A stretch of DNA of 64,000 bases from Owenia fusiformis (GCA_903813345.2 CAIIXF020000002.1:28901223-28965222), one strand, 5' to 3'. Positions 24,635 to 37,629 are shown, counted from the first letter of the stretch. Translations and numbers: made by a program. Notes: generated by a model not told the origin, from the letters alone.

Positions 24635-24704
24635 TCTGATAGAAATAGAGCCAGTTTTGACCCCATTAAGTGACCTTGACCCCAGTGATGGAGAGGAGCC
24701 AAAG
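24635..24704 (+). CDS. aff: AFF-family exon, acidic Pro/Ser block
   Basis: A 70-bp exon: acceptor GTTTTATTTTCCAG ends at 24634 and donor GTAAGG starts at 24705. The first base completes Ser, then 23 codons are open and it leaves in phase 0. It encodes an acidic block with EPVLTPLSDLDPSDGEEP. Acidic, Ser-containing blocks of this type occur in the transactivation region of AFF proteins, where similar PLS(D/E) words are found. Which AFF segment is the exact counterpart cannot be decided without alignment. Confidence 0.75.
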
Positions 24705-25559
24705 GTAAGGAGTTTAGACACCATTTTGTTTGTTTCACACTCCATGTAAATTATACATGTGATAACTTTTCATAATTGTATGGGTGGTAAAATATGTTTC
24801 TTTAATAAGAATTTTTTTTTGAGATAAAATTCACGGGTCCAGCTATTTTTTTTTTAACAAGGATGGATTGGTTGACTTGGCAGCCATTTTGAATTTTTCA
24901 GTTGAAAAGTGTGATATTTATCACTGTCTCTTGTTTTAATTTCTCATAAACATTAGCTTATTTCACTTAACTCTGTAGGCCAAGTGGCCCTAAACTAAGA
25001 AAAATTAAAACTTCCTTACAAATCCTACTGCAACGATGATTGGGAGTTTTGGGCCTGAAACACCACATGCACCACATGACATTGAAAAGCTAACGATATT
25101 CATTAGGTCCTTCTTTACAAATACAATCAGTGACATAAGCTCCTTAAAATTAAAGCAAGCAGGAGTCAAATTATCGCCACCTATAAAAATAGTTTCACTT
25201 GCTAATTGACAATCCAATGAGACTTGGTCAACACTGAAATTAAATTAACCTTACAGCGACCATTTTACTAATGCATTTGATTGAGCTTGAACGAATTAGT
25301 CAGGAATTGGTTTGAAAAATTTGTTAGATAGAAATTAAACTATAAGGAATTGAGTCGCACGACTGAGATTGGAGGAAGAGCAAAATATAAGATTACAGAT
25401 TGTGTAGGTTGAGTAATATGATTAACTCTTTTACACATAGACTTGAATACTGATGTCTGTTGCAAACAGGTCTCAAAATAATTGACTTTCAAGCATGTAT
25501 TCGTGAATACAAATTTTGAATAGCATCTACCGAGTTGATTGCAATGTGATGGCAAAGAT

Positions 25560-25735
25560 AGATATTTATAGGATATCCTATGATTTTGAGGAATATCATT
25601 TTTTATTTTTTATTTATCTACGAGGTGATATCTGCACGAGAGAGCAAAGCGAACGAGTGCATATATCAATATCACCGAGTAGATTAAAATGATATTCTGA
25701 AAAAAATCATAGGATGTTCTTATTATCCTACACTT
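25560..25735. repeat. Near-perfect long hairpin
   Basis: CCTATGATTTTGAGGAATAT on the left pairs with the AATGATATTCTG...ATCATAGGAT arm on the right. ATCTACGAGGTGATAT pairs with ATATCACCGAGTAGAT. The loop is around AGAGAGCAAAGCGAACGAG. Confidence 0.75.
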
Positions 25736-26023
25736 ACAAGGAGTGTACTAAATGTATAATATCACTGCAAAATGAATTTCATGCCAAATAGAGTCAATTT
25801 GGCGGGAAATCAACAAGCGGAGTAAATTGTCACAATATCCTCCGCATAATGGGTTTTCTGGAGTATATCGTCACGATATCCTCTGCCCCGAGTATATCGT
25901 CACGATATCTTCCGCCTGGAGTATATCATCACGATATCCTCCGGTTATTCATTTTGCCAATAAATATCAAATTTATTTTTTATGTTCTTATACATTTAGT
26001 ACACTAAGTGTATGATAAGAATA
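25718..26023. mobile_element. Foldback MITE containing GGAGTATATCGTCACGATAT repeats
   Basis: The arms 25718-25762 and 25981-26023 share ACACTTA, GTGTACTAAATGTATAA and similar words in inverted order. Inside (25836-25942) a palindromic unit, GAGTATATCGTCACGATATC, recurs three to four times. The left arm overlaps the end of the neighbouring hairpin. Confidence 0.7.
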
Positions 26024-27870
26024 GATATGAATTCCTGCCGTATATCCCATCAAACCCAATCGCTGACCTAAATAACAGATTAATCTGCCTATGTAGCAGC
26101 AAGTAACAATGGCCTCTGGCCTGTTCACTAATTCAACTGAGCGACTTTATTATAATTGATCGTTACAGTGCTATGAAAATTCATGCTATCACCGATCACT
26201 GCTCATCGACCTGGTTATTCATAAAATCAACTTCAAAATGATGGCTTAATTTGAGAAAATTATTAGGTTAATCCAGTAGCAGAAAGCCGAAAGTTGCATT
26301 CAAGCTAAGCCAGGAATAAAAGGGCTGAAGTTCTGTAATAATGTCAGAAATGGTGATCAACTTTGATGTTATCTTGCATTTTTTCTCCCTTTTGGGGCAT
26401 GGCAACTTGATATTCATAATATAATGCACAACGCACCACTTAACATCCACACTGAAGCACTAGGAAATCAGCGTTCTAGGATATTTGTTTTGACACATGA
26501 ATTGCTCAAGCTTTAGCAGATTTGTGTTTTTGTAAAATAATGTGAATCTGATTTATCACAGAGAGCAGGATAAAAAACAAACATTTTAACTTGTCTTGGA
26601 AGAAATTGTGAATGGTTCAGAATAGTGGAGTCATCACTACCATTGACAAGACACAATTTGTGTTTGTTATTTTTCAATTTGATATAGTATTATTAAATGA
26701 TTTCATTGATTCGCTAATTTATTGTTATTCAAATATTATTATGACATTTATTCCAATCTAATCACTGAGATATTATTGTTGAATTAATAAGTATAAATCT
26801 TGTAATCTTGTATTATTTAAGAAAGGATAGTTTCCCTGTTCAATAAATTCAGCACTGTGTATGATTAAGCTCAAATGGATCCTAGGTCGATATCCTGCTT
26901 TCTATTCCATGTTATCTAAGAGATAAATGCTAAATAAGAAAATTAGGTTAAGTGATTTTTGCACTTTTAATAAGTCAAGAAACTCTTTATTGGTGAATTA
27001 TCACTGGCTTTATTGGATTCGTCGTATTAAATGTAGAGTTATCTTCATGAATTTCCAATGTTAACGTAGCAGATGACAATTTTTATTTATTTGAGGCTAC
27101 AGAAGTGAAATCCTATGTTTAACATTGTTTTGTTCAAGGGTGAGGAAATCAAAATAAAGTCTTGTTTCATCACGATTGTTCAAGATATATCTGAGAACGA
27201 AAGAATGAAAGACAACCAAATTTCAGTGAGTTATACCAGCAAGGATTTTGGGAAGTCAGAGGGCCACTCGTCATACATAATTTTTTATAGCAAATATATT
27301 ATCGAGGTAGTATTCCCCCATGCATTCTTCTGCTTGTACCTATTTTCAGATATGGCCTTCAAAAGGTTACATAAAAATTTTGTTTCAATGTGTTTCCCTG
27401 AATGTTTTCTCATTTCATTTCATTAATATAAAACGTATTGATCCTTATAGGATTATGCTGTTCTACTTATCTACCAGTGTCTCTTGCAGTTGTATACTCA
27501 ATAATTCATAATAATGAAAGCAATTACATAATTCAGTAGTTTTCAAAGTATTATTTTAAGTCTGGTAAATGCGTTAAAGATTTTAGATATATTTTGGCTA
27601 AAAATATTGTGCGAAACGTCTCTATTATTAATATAAAAGCTGCTGATCCAATGTAAAATTGTGTCATTATTATTTTATTTAATAAAGGTATACCAAAAAG
27701 AAATGTGATAATTAATTCCAATCTACATAGTCCTCTCATATAGAAAAGAGATGTTTATAATATCAATATAAAAGTCAATACAGTATATAATATTATGCCA
27801 CCTTCATGATATTATTCCACTTCAAATATTATGTCACTTCAAATATTATGCTACTTAGAATGCATTATTA

Positions 27871-28650
27871 TGCTGGACTTGTTCTGCTAGACAGACATGC
27901 AGAATAATCCTTTCATTTCATTGTGCTGGGCTTGTGCTGCTAGACAGACATGCAGGATAATCCTTTTCATTTCATTATGCTGGACTTGTGCTGCTAGACA
28001 GACATGCAGGATAATCCTTTTCATTTCATTATGCTGGGCTTGTGCTGCTAGACAGACATGCAGGATAATCCCTTTCATTTCATTGTGCTGGGCTTGTGCT
28101 GCTAGACAGACATGCAGGATAATCCTTTTCATTTCATTATGCTGGGCTAGTGCTGCTAGACAGACATGCAGGATAATCCTTTTCATTCCATTGTGCTGGG
28201 CTTGTGCTGCTAGACAGACATGCAGGATAATCCTTTTCATTTCATTATGCTGGACTTGTTCTGCTAGACAGACATGCAGGATAATCCCTTTTATTTCATT
28301 GTGCTGGGCTTGTGCTGCTAGACAGACATGCAGGATAATCCCTTTCATTTCATTGTGCTGGGCTTGTGCTGCTAGACAGACATGCAGGATAATCCTTTTC
28401 ATTTCATTATGCTGGACTTGTTCTGCTAGACAGACATGCAGGATAATCCCTTTTATTTCATTATGCTGGGCTTGTGCTGCTAGACAGACATGCAGGATAA
28501 TCCTTTTCATTTCATTGTGCTGGGCTTGTGCTGCTAGACAGACAGGCAGGATAATCCTTTTCATTTCATTGTGCTGGGCTTGTGCTGCTAGACAGACATG
28601 CAGGATAATCCTTTTCATTTCATTATGCCGAATAATCAGGCAAGCTATAA
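27871..28650. repeat. 54-bp minisatellite, 14 copies, open in one frame on both strands
   Basis: ATGCAGGATAATCCTTTTCA begins each unit. Starts are at 27897, 27950 and then every 54 bp to 28598. The copy at 28544 reads AGGC. As 54 is divisible by three and the unit lacks stops in one frame of each strand, the + strand is open for 260 codons (27897-28679) and the - strand for 265 (28684-27887). Each encodes an 18-residue repeat (CRIILFISLCWACAARQT on +). No splice sites, homology or codon bias suggest either is a protein. Confidence 0.92.
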
Positions 28651-30834
28651 CTATATTAATTGTGTCCAATGTCAAATAATTCATCTGGTCAACAACAAGA
28701 GAACATTTCTATTATCACCCATTAGATTAATCAGAATTCAGATCGTTTTTCTCATATGGTCACCATTCTTTGGTTATTTCCCAATATTTCTTGAACATTA
28801 TGAAGCCGTTAGGGGGTGGGCGCTAAATGCGGTGATTAAGGTGTGTCCAAAGTCTAATTATTCACCTAGTCAATAAGAAACACTACATTTCTTCGCCCCT
28901 TGGCAATTACTATCAGTGCATTGACTGGATGACTCATGAAACAGTAAGTTCTCAACCTGTGGATTACCTGTTATAATGGCGAACTTTGATATACAAAATA
29001 CAATGAAATATGGTAGAAATCTGCAACGAATTGCTGGACATTTGGTCAATACAGAAATGTCTAGAAATGAAAGTTGTGTAGAAATGAGAAGTAATTGGTA
29101 GTTTCTGACAGAAATGGGTTTTAAACTGGGAATGAATGTGACCTTCAGCAACAGTTATGTTTTATTCCTAGGATTTTTCTTGTTAGATACGTCAACACAT
29201 ATATGTCAGCCCACTACTCTTGTCAAAGGATATAGTAGCCATTGTTACATTTTACATGGTTGGATTAAATGTTACTTGCATTTAATTTTCAAAATTAAAA
29301 AATTCAACCCTCACCCTCCCCTTTAAAATTATGTCGGTAATGGATAACATAATCGCATGTTAAAAGGCAAAAACTAAGCAATTGACCTACAAAAACTCAT
29401 AAAAGTAGGTGAACATTTGAAAAATAACCTGTCAGACTTTGCTCAAAAGCTAGTAGAACAAACCAACAATATATATACATTATATAAAAGGTTAATTGTT
29501 GAACACACAAGTACTATATTATTATTGTTTGTGCTAGCTAGTAAGAGGACAGCACCGGAAGCAATATTATAAAATATAAATAACTACTCGCTTTAAAGTC
29601 AGGTATGTACATACATTTACGATTTTACTAATGGCATTGCATCATTTAAGTTTCCTGTATCATTTTACACTATGGCTTCATTAAAAAAAGCTTTCTATTA
29701 TTCTATTATAAAGACAATATGTACCTACATTGATTTAGTACTGTCTGCTGAGCTGTTTATTATGCAGAATGTTATCAAAGTTTTAGCATATGCCAATATT
29801 GTAATTGTACGATGACTAATTATACAGTTCTGCGCTATCCAGAAAAATAGCAAAAATAAGATGTTATTTTAACGATTTTAACGAAGTATTTTATTTTGAA
29901 CAATATATTCTGCCAAACTTGTAAAATATTCATATTAAATTGTAAAAAATGGTTAGTTATACTTTGAAAAATACTTTACTTCATTGAATATACACCAGTA
30001 AGACTGTCTATATGAATGCCATAAAATGAGACTGGAAAATCTTCATATTTTTAGAGCTGTGATTTCAGAGGCGTTTGGATACACAGCTTTGATTTTATTA
30101 TACTATGACAAGTGAGGTTTCTGGTACATAGAAGCGGGATATATAATTGCCCTCAGTAAGATATCTATATTTCCCTCAGGATATATGCCACCTCCCATAA
30201 CATAACCCTCATAAAACTCAACAAAATAAAAGTTCATATTTGCTTAAAACACTTTGAACAAATCAAGTCCAAGGCCAATAATGCCAACAACATGGCACCT
30301 AAAGAATTTATTATTACTTGATCTGTTTTTATTTTAACAACACATAAGTGAAAAGAAAATAATGTTAATCCGATCATGTCTCTGCTTATATTCTAAAACA
30401 TAAAATGAATTTTAATAGCCTGGAATCTCTTTGAATGGAGAATTACTACCTAATAAAGACTGGTACAATGTGCTCATAAAATTTTTCTGTTTCACTAGCT
30501 AAAAGAAATGAGATGTCGTAGTTTGTTGTAATGATGTAACACATATTCTATTCTATTAATATGAATGTATGTTCATCTTACTTATTTCCTGTATCCTGAA
30601 AGGCTAATTCTTCAAACTCATTTCACTCTCTTACAGTCAGTTTCACAGTTTATAAAGCAATCACATTGGCATTCCAAGTAATATCTTTCTGAGAAAATAT
30701 CAATTATTTCTGGGTAAATAGATCAATAGTTATCTAACAATAAGCTGTATATCTGAACACCTCCCTTATCTGAACACCTTTAAATGTGAACACTTTTTCT
30801 CAGTCCTAATTTTGTAATGACACACATATAGGCT

Positions 30835-31620
30835 CATTATATCACCACAGGCTCATTATATCACTATATGTTCATCATATCACCTTGTGAAGTTAAATTG
30901 ATAGAATTGATACATATACAATCTTCTTGACTTATCATCATTTGCATATTTTATCATCATGAGCTGTCAGAATATCATCATATGTACATTATATCATCAT
31001 ATGCACATCATATTCATATCATCATATGCATATCATATTATCATTTGCATATCATATCACCATCACTCATAATACCATTTGCATGTCATATCACTACACA
31101 TATTTGCGCATCATTTGATAAATTGATAGAATGTGTACAACATACAATGTACATGTACAATGGGCTAACAGTAATTGAGCAGTATGTTCTTGAAACTGTA
31201 TCATATGTAATTTATTTATAATATATCTTCATTTCGAAGATTCATCTATTAACTACTCCCTAACTCTAAATGTACTCATTCATAAAATTTTCAATAAAAA
31301 ATCGTAATTGACAATTTGAAGTCTTGCCGAGAGTAATTTACTGAAAAGCAAACAGACGTCAAGGGAACAGTATAAATAACTGGCATTCTTGCCTGCGGTG
31401 TTTACTTGCGATGAATGTCACGCTACCCTTTTGTAAGGTCCATTGAAGACTAACAATGATTATACCATATATAACACCATATTGCCATTCGCTCATCATA
31501 TCATTTGCACATCATATCATATCACCATATGCTCATCATATCATCATGTGCTCATCATAGCACATAGACTTATCATATCACCATTTGTAATATCACCATT
31601 TGCATATTACACCATAATTT
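30835..31620. repeat. Degenerate ATCATATGCACATC repeats in two blocks
   Basis: The blocks 30835-31110 and 31450-31620 consist of TCATATCACCA, TGCTCATCATATCA and TGCATATCATATCA words, with about 340 bp of unique sequence between. The overlapping frames are low-complexity products. Confidence 0.75.
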
Positions 31621-31649
31621 ACAAATAAGTACCACTCGACCTCATTTTC

Positions 31650-31870
31650 ATGCCAATCAACCATATTCCATGTTGATTAATCATGTCAATCAACCATAAT
31701 ATGCGTGCCAATCAATTGTGCAATGCATGCCAATCAACCATATTCCATGTTGATTAATCATATCAATCAACCATAATATGCGTGCCAATCAATTGTGCAA
31801 TGCATGCCAATCAACCATATTCCATGCTGATTAATCATAATATACATGCCAATCAACCTTACGAGTAGGC
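31650..31870 (+). repeat. 77-bp tandem repeat, nearly three copies
   Basis: CCATATTCCATG occurs at 31661, 31738 and 31815 with TGCCAATCAA words between. Diverged CATGCCAATCAA units continue to about 31985. Confidence 0.85.
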
Positions 31871-32116
31871 CATTCAGTTTTAATATACACGCCAATCAAC
31901 TTTATAACGGGGTTGTTCAGTTGTCAACCAATTGTACTCGACATGCTAATCAACTGTAATATTCAATATTCATGCCAATCAAACTGGTATCAATTGCCAA
32001 TTTTTCAAGTTTGTTCAATTATCATTCAAGAAACATCCCAAATAAAAGTGTTCCAACCAAGATAGATCAATACGTAGATACAATCAATCAGATAAATCGC
32101 GTATGGGTTTTATATA

Positions 32117-32288
32117 TACAGCAAAACCTGTCTTAGTAAACACTTCTCTCTAGTGAACACCTGTCTCTAGTAGACACTCTTCCGCACATACTCTACTGAC
32201 TTCTGTATAAAATCTGTAGCGAACACCTACCAATACTGAACATTTTTTCTTGGCAAAAATATGTTCAATATACACAGGTTTTACTGTA
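32117..32288. mobile_element. Family A MITE, best short example
   Basis: Left TACAGCAAAACCTGTCTTAG, core TAAACACTTCTCTCTAGTGA and AACACC, right ATACACAGGTTTTACTGTA. The ends are clear inverted repeats over about 172 bp. Confidence 0.78.
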
Positions 32289-33489
32289 TGTCACTATGCC
32301 CTGAATATGCCTTGCAACCTGATATGTGAGCTTGTTTTGAAAAAAATAATAAATTAAGCATAAAAATGAATTATTGCTCTTACTGCTTCCCATTAGTTTA
32401 TATGAAAAGTGCAATTGATACATTCATATACTAAAACGCAATCATGAATTAGTGATCTCCCCTGTATTAAAGCATGCATTTGTTTGTTGTGTTTTTTATA
32501 TGCACTGTACTGTAAATGTGTTGGTGCATAACATTAACCACAGGGTCTTTTCAAGCAGGGTTTTCTGGGTCTGTCTGCTAAGGAAATAAAAGTGATAAAA
32601 ATGTTGCAGTGATATATAGGGTAATAAGCATATTCATGCAATATGAATACAGATATCACGATATGTCAAATGATGATATCATGAGAAATGATCTGATCTG
32701 ATATTGGGTATATCCCATGATTGCTATCAGAAATTCCAAAACAAATTATTTTAATTGGACAAAAGTATGCTAGAGTGATTGTTCTAAAATGTCCAGTTAA
32801 AAATGTATTCCAGCAGAAAATCTTTATGAGCCTGAAGAATGCACTCTTTCACCAGAATATTTTCTGTAGATTTCAATGGATTCCAAAGTATTTATTCCTT
32901 TGAAATGAAAAATGTTGTTAAGAACAAATGTTTTTAGTTTTTCCTGACCAGTTTATGAAAAAATGTCTGAAAATCTCATTTAATTAAAATTTAAGAGGAC
33001 ATTGAAAAGGAGGAAATCAGTGATAAATTGGAAAATATTCGATATTTATGAGCAATGGTATACTTACTTAATATATTCAATTTATGATATCAGCTAGAAA
33101 ATAAATGCAAACCCCTGGATTATATTAATATTATAACATGACCAAACCTATAAAAGTAGAGCTGAATGAGTGCTGTTTTAATGATCAAAATGTCTGACTA
33201 CTTTTCCTTATTTTACACTAATTCTCTCTTAAATTTAAATAAAGTGTCTGATTTTATTACATTTCAGTATTCACTATATGCTTGTTCATAGAATTCTTTG
33301 CTAATTCCTCTGTATGTTAATGAAATTTGTTATGGAACAAGATCAGTGTGATGTTTTATTTTCTGGCTGCAATCTGATGCACTGTAATTTTCTGCACCTG
33401 AGATGTACATTAACAACCATTACCAATTAATGTCAATGTTCCATTCATTAGGGAATGTGACTAATGTCCTCAAGTTTGAAAAAATTAAT

Positions 33490-33566
33490 CTTGCTTCAAG
33501 CCTATCCCCCCCACTTTAACAACAGCTGTTCAGGTAGATAAATTGGGTCAATGGCCTTGAAGCAAG
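33490..33566. mobile_element. Family D foldback, 77 bp
   Basis: CTTGCTTCAAGCC at the left and GGCCTTGAAGCAAG at the right are reverse complements apart from a base. A C-run follows the left arm. Related forms with CTTGCATCAAG ends are at 44281-44388 and 62753-62818. Confidence 0.65.
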
Positions 33567-35749
33567 AATAGGGAAAAGTGTAAAATGTTGCTTTCCCGTT
33601 GATCCCCTCCTTACCAGCAGTACAACCCCTTAAATGTAACCTTACAAAATCATTGGATTATTAGATAATCTGTAAAAGTATTTAGCCTCCTTATTCCAAA
33701 ATTAAGATGGGAACTTCTGAGTCTTCATGTATTTGGAATATGACTTTGGTAATAACTAAAAATGAAATAAAAAAGATATTGAGTCTGCCCCTTACATTTA
33801 TTAATAAATATATACAATGTATGAATATAAATACGATGTCTGCTGAGCTTTTCCCAGGTGTTGATACTTGATAACGCTTTTGTCATTATAGACTAATTTG
33901 ATAGAATATATGCTACTGTACTAAATGTGAAGAGAAACAACTGATCGTTTGAATTGGTACCATGTCTCGTGAATTTCAGATTTCAATATCAGAATGAATT
34001 TAGAACTACGCAGAAATATAAGGATAGTATATTGAAAGGAATTTTACCATGTATATTACCCTGAGGTACAGAGCCTAGTGTTAACAATATGATGAGGATC
34101 TCCTCTAAGGAAATCAAATCACAATTATATTGAAAATGGTACATGTTCATTAATAGAATATCACCCTATGTTTAACATGGCATGATTAATTCGCACTCAA
34201 GGAAGAAAACAGGAAGTTGAAACTAATTTGTTTTGAATTTGAGAAAATTAAGCCCTTCATTTAATTTCCTGTTGAAAATAGTGAAACAGTTGTGATAGTA
34301 GTTCGAATAGCAGAGGTTAACTTTGCTGTACTGGTGCCCGCGTATAGATCAGAAATCCAATTTTCTCTTGAGCTTTTAATGTGTTTTTAGTAATGAGTAT
34401 AGTATCCCTTAGAAAAATGCCCAGAATAATCTGGTCTCAGCAAGGTAGTGGTTCGGTTGGGTGATGGTGGGATTATGGACAATTATGCTCTAAAAGGGCA
34501 ATACCGGCAATGACCAAATTTTATGATATGCTGTACAGATTTTTACTTGACATGTTTTTTGTTTTCATTGATTTTCTGAAAGATCCTGCTCCTGTTAGGT
34601 CATTTCTTCCGCCTTCAAGTAGCAATTAATTCTAGTTATGATCCAGTGGGCCAATCCATCGTATTTCTGCTGTTTTCATCGTTAATTCATTATTATTGTT
34701 TTGGAGGTTACATATCATCTGGTGAATTTGAGAACATTTAGACCTATTGAAATGATATCATTCCTTGTTTATTTCTCTGTTTAGAGAGGAAAGTATGAGA
34801 ACGTTTGACATTTTCATATATATACCCATTCTTTAAAAGTCACTATGTTCACATGTATTTCACATCATTTCATGGAAACATTTGAATAAATTGTCTGTTT
34901 TTTTCTTGCTTTTCTGTTGAATAAGAGAACCTGCTCGCATCTGTTTATTTTATTTCTTGCTTATTCCTCATTTTCCACTCTACTTTGGCATGACCATATG
35001 GGATTTTATGTTGCAGGAAAGTGCAATTAATCCTTGTTAGGAATCTTGGTAAATCAATTAATGTGAGAAGCATTTCTCTTTTTTCTTTTTGACCCTGCAA
35101 ATGATTTCACTCCGTTTCTGTATACATCTTTCCATTTCTCCAAAAATGGAAAACAAGCTCATGGTTTTTTGAATAAACATATTATTATAGGAGTCTGTTG
35201 TATGTCATGTGTCTTTTCATTCAACTCTTCAGATATCTCCCTTTTCTCTCAGTTTTATACATGAATTTTAGAGACTTTCTCTCAGTGGTTATGCAAATGT
35301 AATGTCGTAATTGGCTGCATATGAGAGGATATTTTACTGTTTTTCCTATAAAGCCTCGTCTTAAAGGTCCCACTTGGCATTCTTAGATTAAATATGACAT
35401 TTTCTATTGTGTGCTCTTCTGGAAAAATCGTTGCATAGAAATGTTGCGGTGATTATGAACCGTAATCATTAAGGTGCACAGCCTGGAGAAATATGGGATA
35501 TTTCCGTAATTGGACCATGTTAATGGTACCTTTGTCTCTAGTTTTGATATATATTTTGATTGATTTTGTAAAGAGAACAGTGTGTCATCTTCATTCTTTG
35601 AATACGATATAATCCTTTGATCTTATCCAATCAGATTAGGTCGTTCAAAATCCAGCTATCCAATCAGAATTAAAGTCACTGAATTTGATGCCTTCATAAT
35701 TAACTAGCGTTTACTTAACATTTAAAATCATATAATGGCATGTACAGGT

Positions 35750-35882
35750 AGTCACCAGAAGTGGTGATATATTGTTATAGTCTCCCAAACTTTTTGTAGA
35801 CAGTGTTTGGTGGTTGGTATTCAACGTTGGGCATTTGCCATCTGTAACAAATGGCAGGTGGTAACATTCTGCATGTTAATTT
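35750..35882. mobile_element. Family B element
   Basis: It has GTCACCAGAAGTGGTGATAT, GTCTCCCAAACTTTTTGT, TGTAACAAATGGCAGGTGG and ends with GCATGTTAAT. Confidence 0.6.
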
Positions 35883-36285
35883 TTCATAATTTTTTAATAT
35901 CAGCATCAAATCTGTAAAATTATCTATAACCGTCAGAGTGGAGTAATTCCTCCCATGCACTTGACCTCAGGGTAGTAAATGAATGGGGTTCCCCAAGAGG
36001 GGGAATATCCCATAATTCTTAGATGAATCTTTATAAGTTCATATCAAGTTGAACCATTATTTTTATATGGAAAAAGGTCCATCCATGAATTCTGGGTATG
36101 TCCTCCTCTTGGGTTTCCCTTAATGTATAGGGCTGTAAGGAAAAGCACAAGAGTATAATAGATTAGGACTCCAATGAACTGCACAGAACTGTCAAAACAG
36201 GTTGTTTATGCTATTTGGTGCTTAACATCTTTCGCAATATAATTTTTCAAGAACTGTAAGTTAGAGTAACCTCAGACCTGGCTCT

Positions 36286-36762
36286 ATGTTATATTGAGGT
36301 CACTCATGTTGAAGATCTCTGTCAGGGACAGTTATGTATTACACATTACACCATTCACTAATTCATTCACATTTCTATTCATGTTGCGTTGAGGTCATTA
36401 ATGGTGAAGATTTCTGTCAGGGACAATTATGTATTACACATTAGACCATTGACTAATTCATTCACATTTCTATTCATGTTGCGTTGAGGTCATTAATGGT
36501 GAATATCTCTGTCAGGGACAATTATGTATTACACATTAGACCATTGACTAATTCATTCACATTTCTATTCATGTTGCGTTGAGGTCATTAATGGTGAATA
36601 TCTCTGTCAGGGACAGTTATGTATTACACATTAGACCATTGACTAATTCATTCACATTTCTATTCATGTTGCGTTGAGGTCATTAATGGTGAAGATCTCT
36701 GTCAGGGACAGTTATGTATTACACATTAGACCATTGACTAATTCATTCACATTTCTATTCAT
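36286..36762 (+). repeat. 95-bp tandem repeat, five copies
   Basis: ATGTTGCGTTGAGGTCATTA-type starts are at 36286 (diverged), 36381, 36476, 36571 and 36666, each exactly 95 bp apart. The inner copies differ by only a few bases. Confidence 0.92.
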
Positions 36763-37475
36763 ACTTTGCATAATGGTTGTGAAGCAGTTCATCCCTTGTG
36801 GTTGTCTTGATGGAGGCATCAATTTTCAATGTCTCTTTAGATCTAATTAAATCAACTCCATCAACTTAGCCGTATTATGAGGCTGTATTAATCAAGAAGT
36901 GACCCCATTACTTCATTTTTGTGGTCGCTCTGTATTTCTGAATATGCATTATCATATTTAATTTGATTTGTATTCGTGTTAGAAGTACCCAATTTGTTAT
37001 AGGGTAGTCTACCTACAAGCTCTTTTGAGCCCCCCCCCCCCCCCCATTTATAACTACATACCTCCCCTGTGTTGGTGAAGAGATAAAGGGGGAGGGTCCA
37101 CAGTCTTGAAACAAAATCAGGGTATTTCTTTTTAAAGTATCCAACATCATATAGATGTTGTTTGATCCAATTGCCACTGGCAGAACATAATAACATGGGA
37201 GTTTTGCCTTTCATCTATACAGATCAAGTACTTTGGAATAACTTATGAAAGAAGCACAATATTATGCTGTTTTGTTAAAGAAATAAATGATAGTTGTTGA
37301 GTTTGTTTAATAAACTTTCATCAAGCTTAAATGTATTTATTTATTTATTTTGATGTTTATTGCTGAACTGGTGGAGGGTACACTAAATAAGCAATGTTGG
37401 TTATCCCATCAGGTTTTATTTATTTAAAGATGAATATAAATATATTAACATGGATGAAATCTATTGTTCTTTCAG

Positions 37476-37585
37476 GATGTTGTAAAATTAAAGAAGCACA
37501 AGCATCATGAGGCAAAACACCATCACCATGAGGCAAAGCATCATCATCACGAGGCAAAGCATCATCATACAGTAAACGGCAAAAA
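37476..37585 (+). CDS. aff: AFF-family exon, Lys/His-rich (HHHHEAK repeats)
   Basis: A 110-bp exon: acceptor TTGTTCTTTCAG ends at 37475 and donor GTGAGT starts at 37586. It enters in phase 0 and leaves with two bases (AA). It opens DVVKLKKHKHHEAK, then has further 21-bp repeats encoding HHHHEAK, and ends HHHTVNGK. AFF proteins carry Lys-rich nuclear-localisation segments between the transactivation region and the C-terminal domain, and this may be the equivalent. The His runs look like lineage-specific expansion, with synonymous differences (CAC/CAT, AAA/AAG) between units. A 24-bp minisatellite begins about 40 bases into the next intron. Confidence 0.72.
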
Positions 37586-37629
37586 GTGAGTACTGAACTA
37601 TTACTGTTTCATTTGCAAATGTCTGACTT

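Larger units (their letters stand above)
24705..37475 (+). other. Large intron (about 12.8 kb)
   Basis: It contains a nested hairpin complex (25560-26023), the 54-bp minisatellite (27871-28650), ATCATATGCACATC-type repeats (30835-31110 and 31450-31620), a 77-bp repeat (31650-31860), a family A element (32117-32288), a family D foldback (33490-33566), a family B element (35750-35882), a 95-bp five-copy repeat (36286-36762) and a poly-C tract near 37028-37046. No exon with family similarity was seen. Confidence 0.65.
2537..37585 (+). other. aff: Partial AF4/FMR2 (AFF/Lilliputian)-family gene, seven internal exons
   Basis: Seven exons with acceptor and donor consensus join without a stop, and each junction agrees in phase (entering phase with two bases of a split codon, then 0, 0, 0, 1, 2, 0, leaving with two bases). 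AFF proteins are intrinsically disordered nuclear scaffolds that hold P-TEFb, ELL and ENL/AF9 in the super elongation complex and stimulate RNA polymerase II elongation. The assignment rests mainly on the ordered block SVRTILQ / EMQSIDEPLTAIQTP / KFPFP across exons 2-3, which resembles a conserved AFF block. It is supported by the KLKMP motif before it and the acidic, Ser-rich and basic segments after it. The start codon and P-TEFb-binding exon should lie left of the window and the C-terminal homology domain right of it. Bilaterian invertebrates usually have a single AFF gene, so I do not assign it to a vertebrate paralogue. Confidence 0.75.

Noticed and set aside
27115-27426. A 103-codon open frame on the + strand
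   Set aside because: No family resemblance, no splice context, hydrophobic low-bias composition, and in the middle of a repeat-free A+T-rich intron where such a length can arise by chance.
36286-36762. CRISPR or regulatory array at the 95-bp repeats
   Set aside because: Direct head-to-tail repeats without spacers; an ordinary minisatellite.
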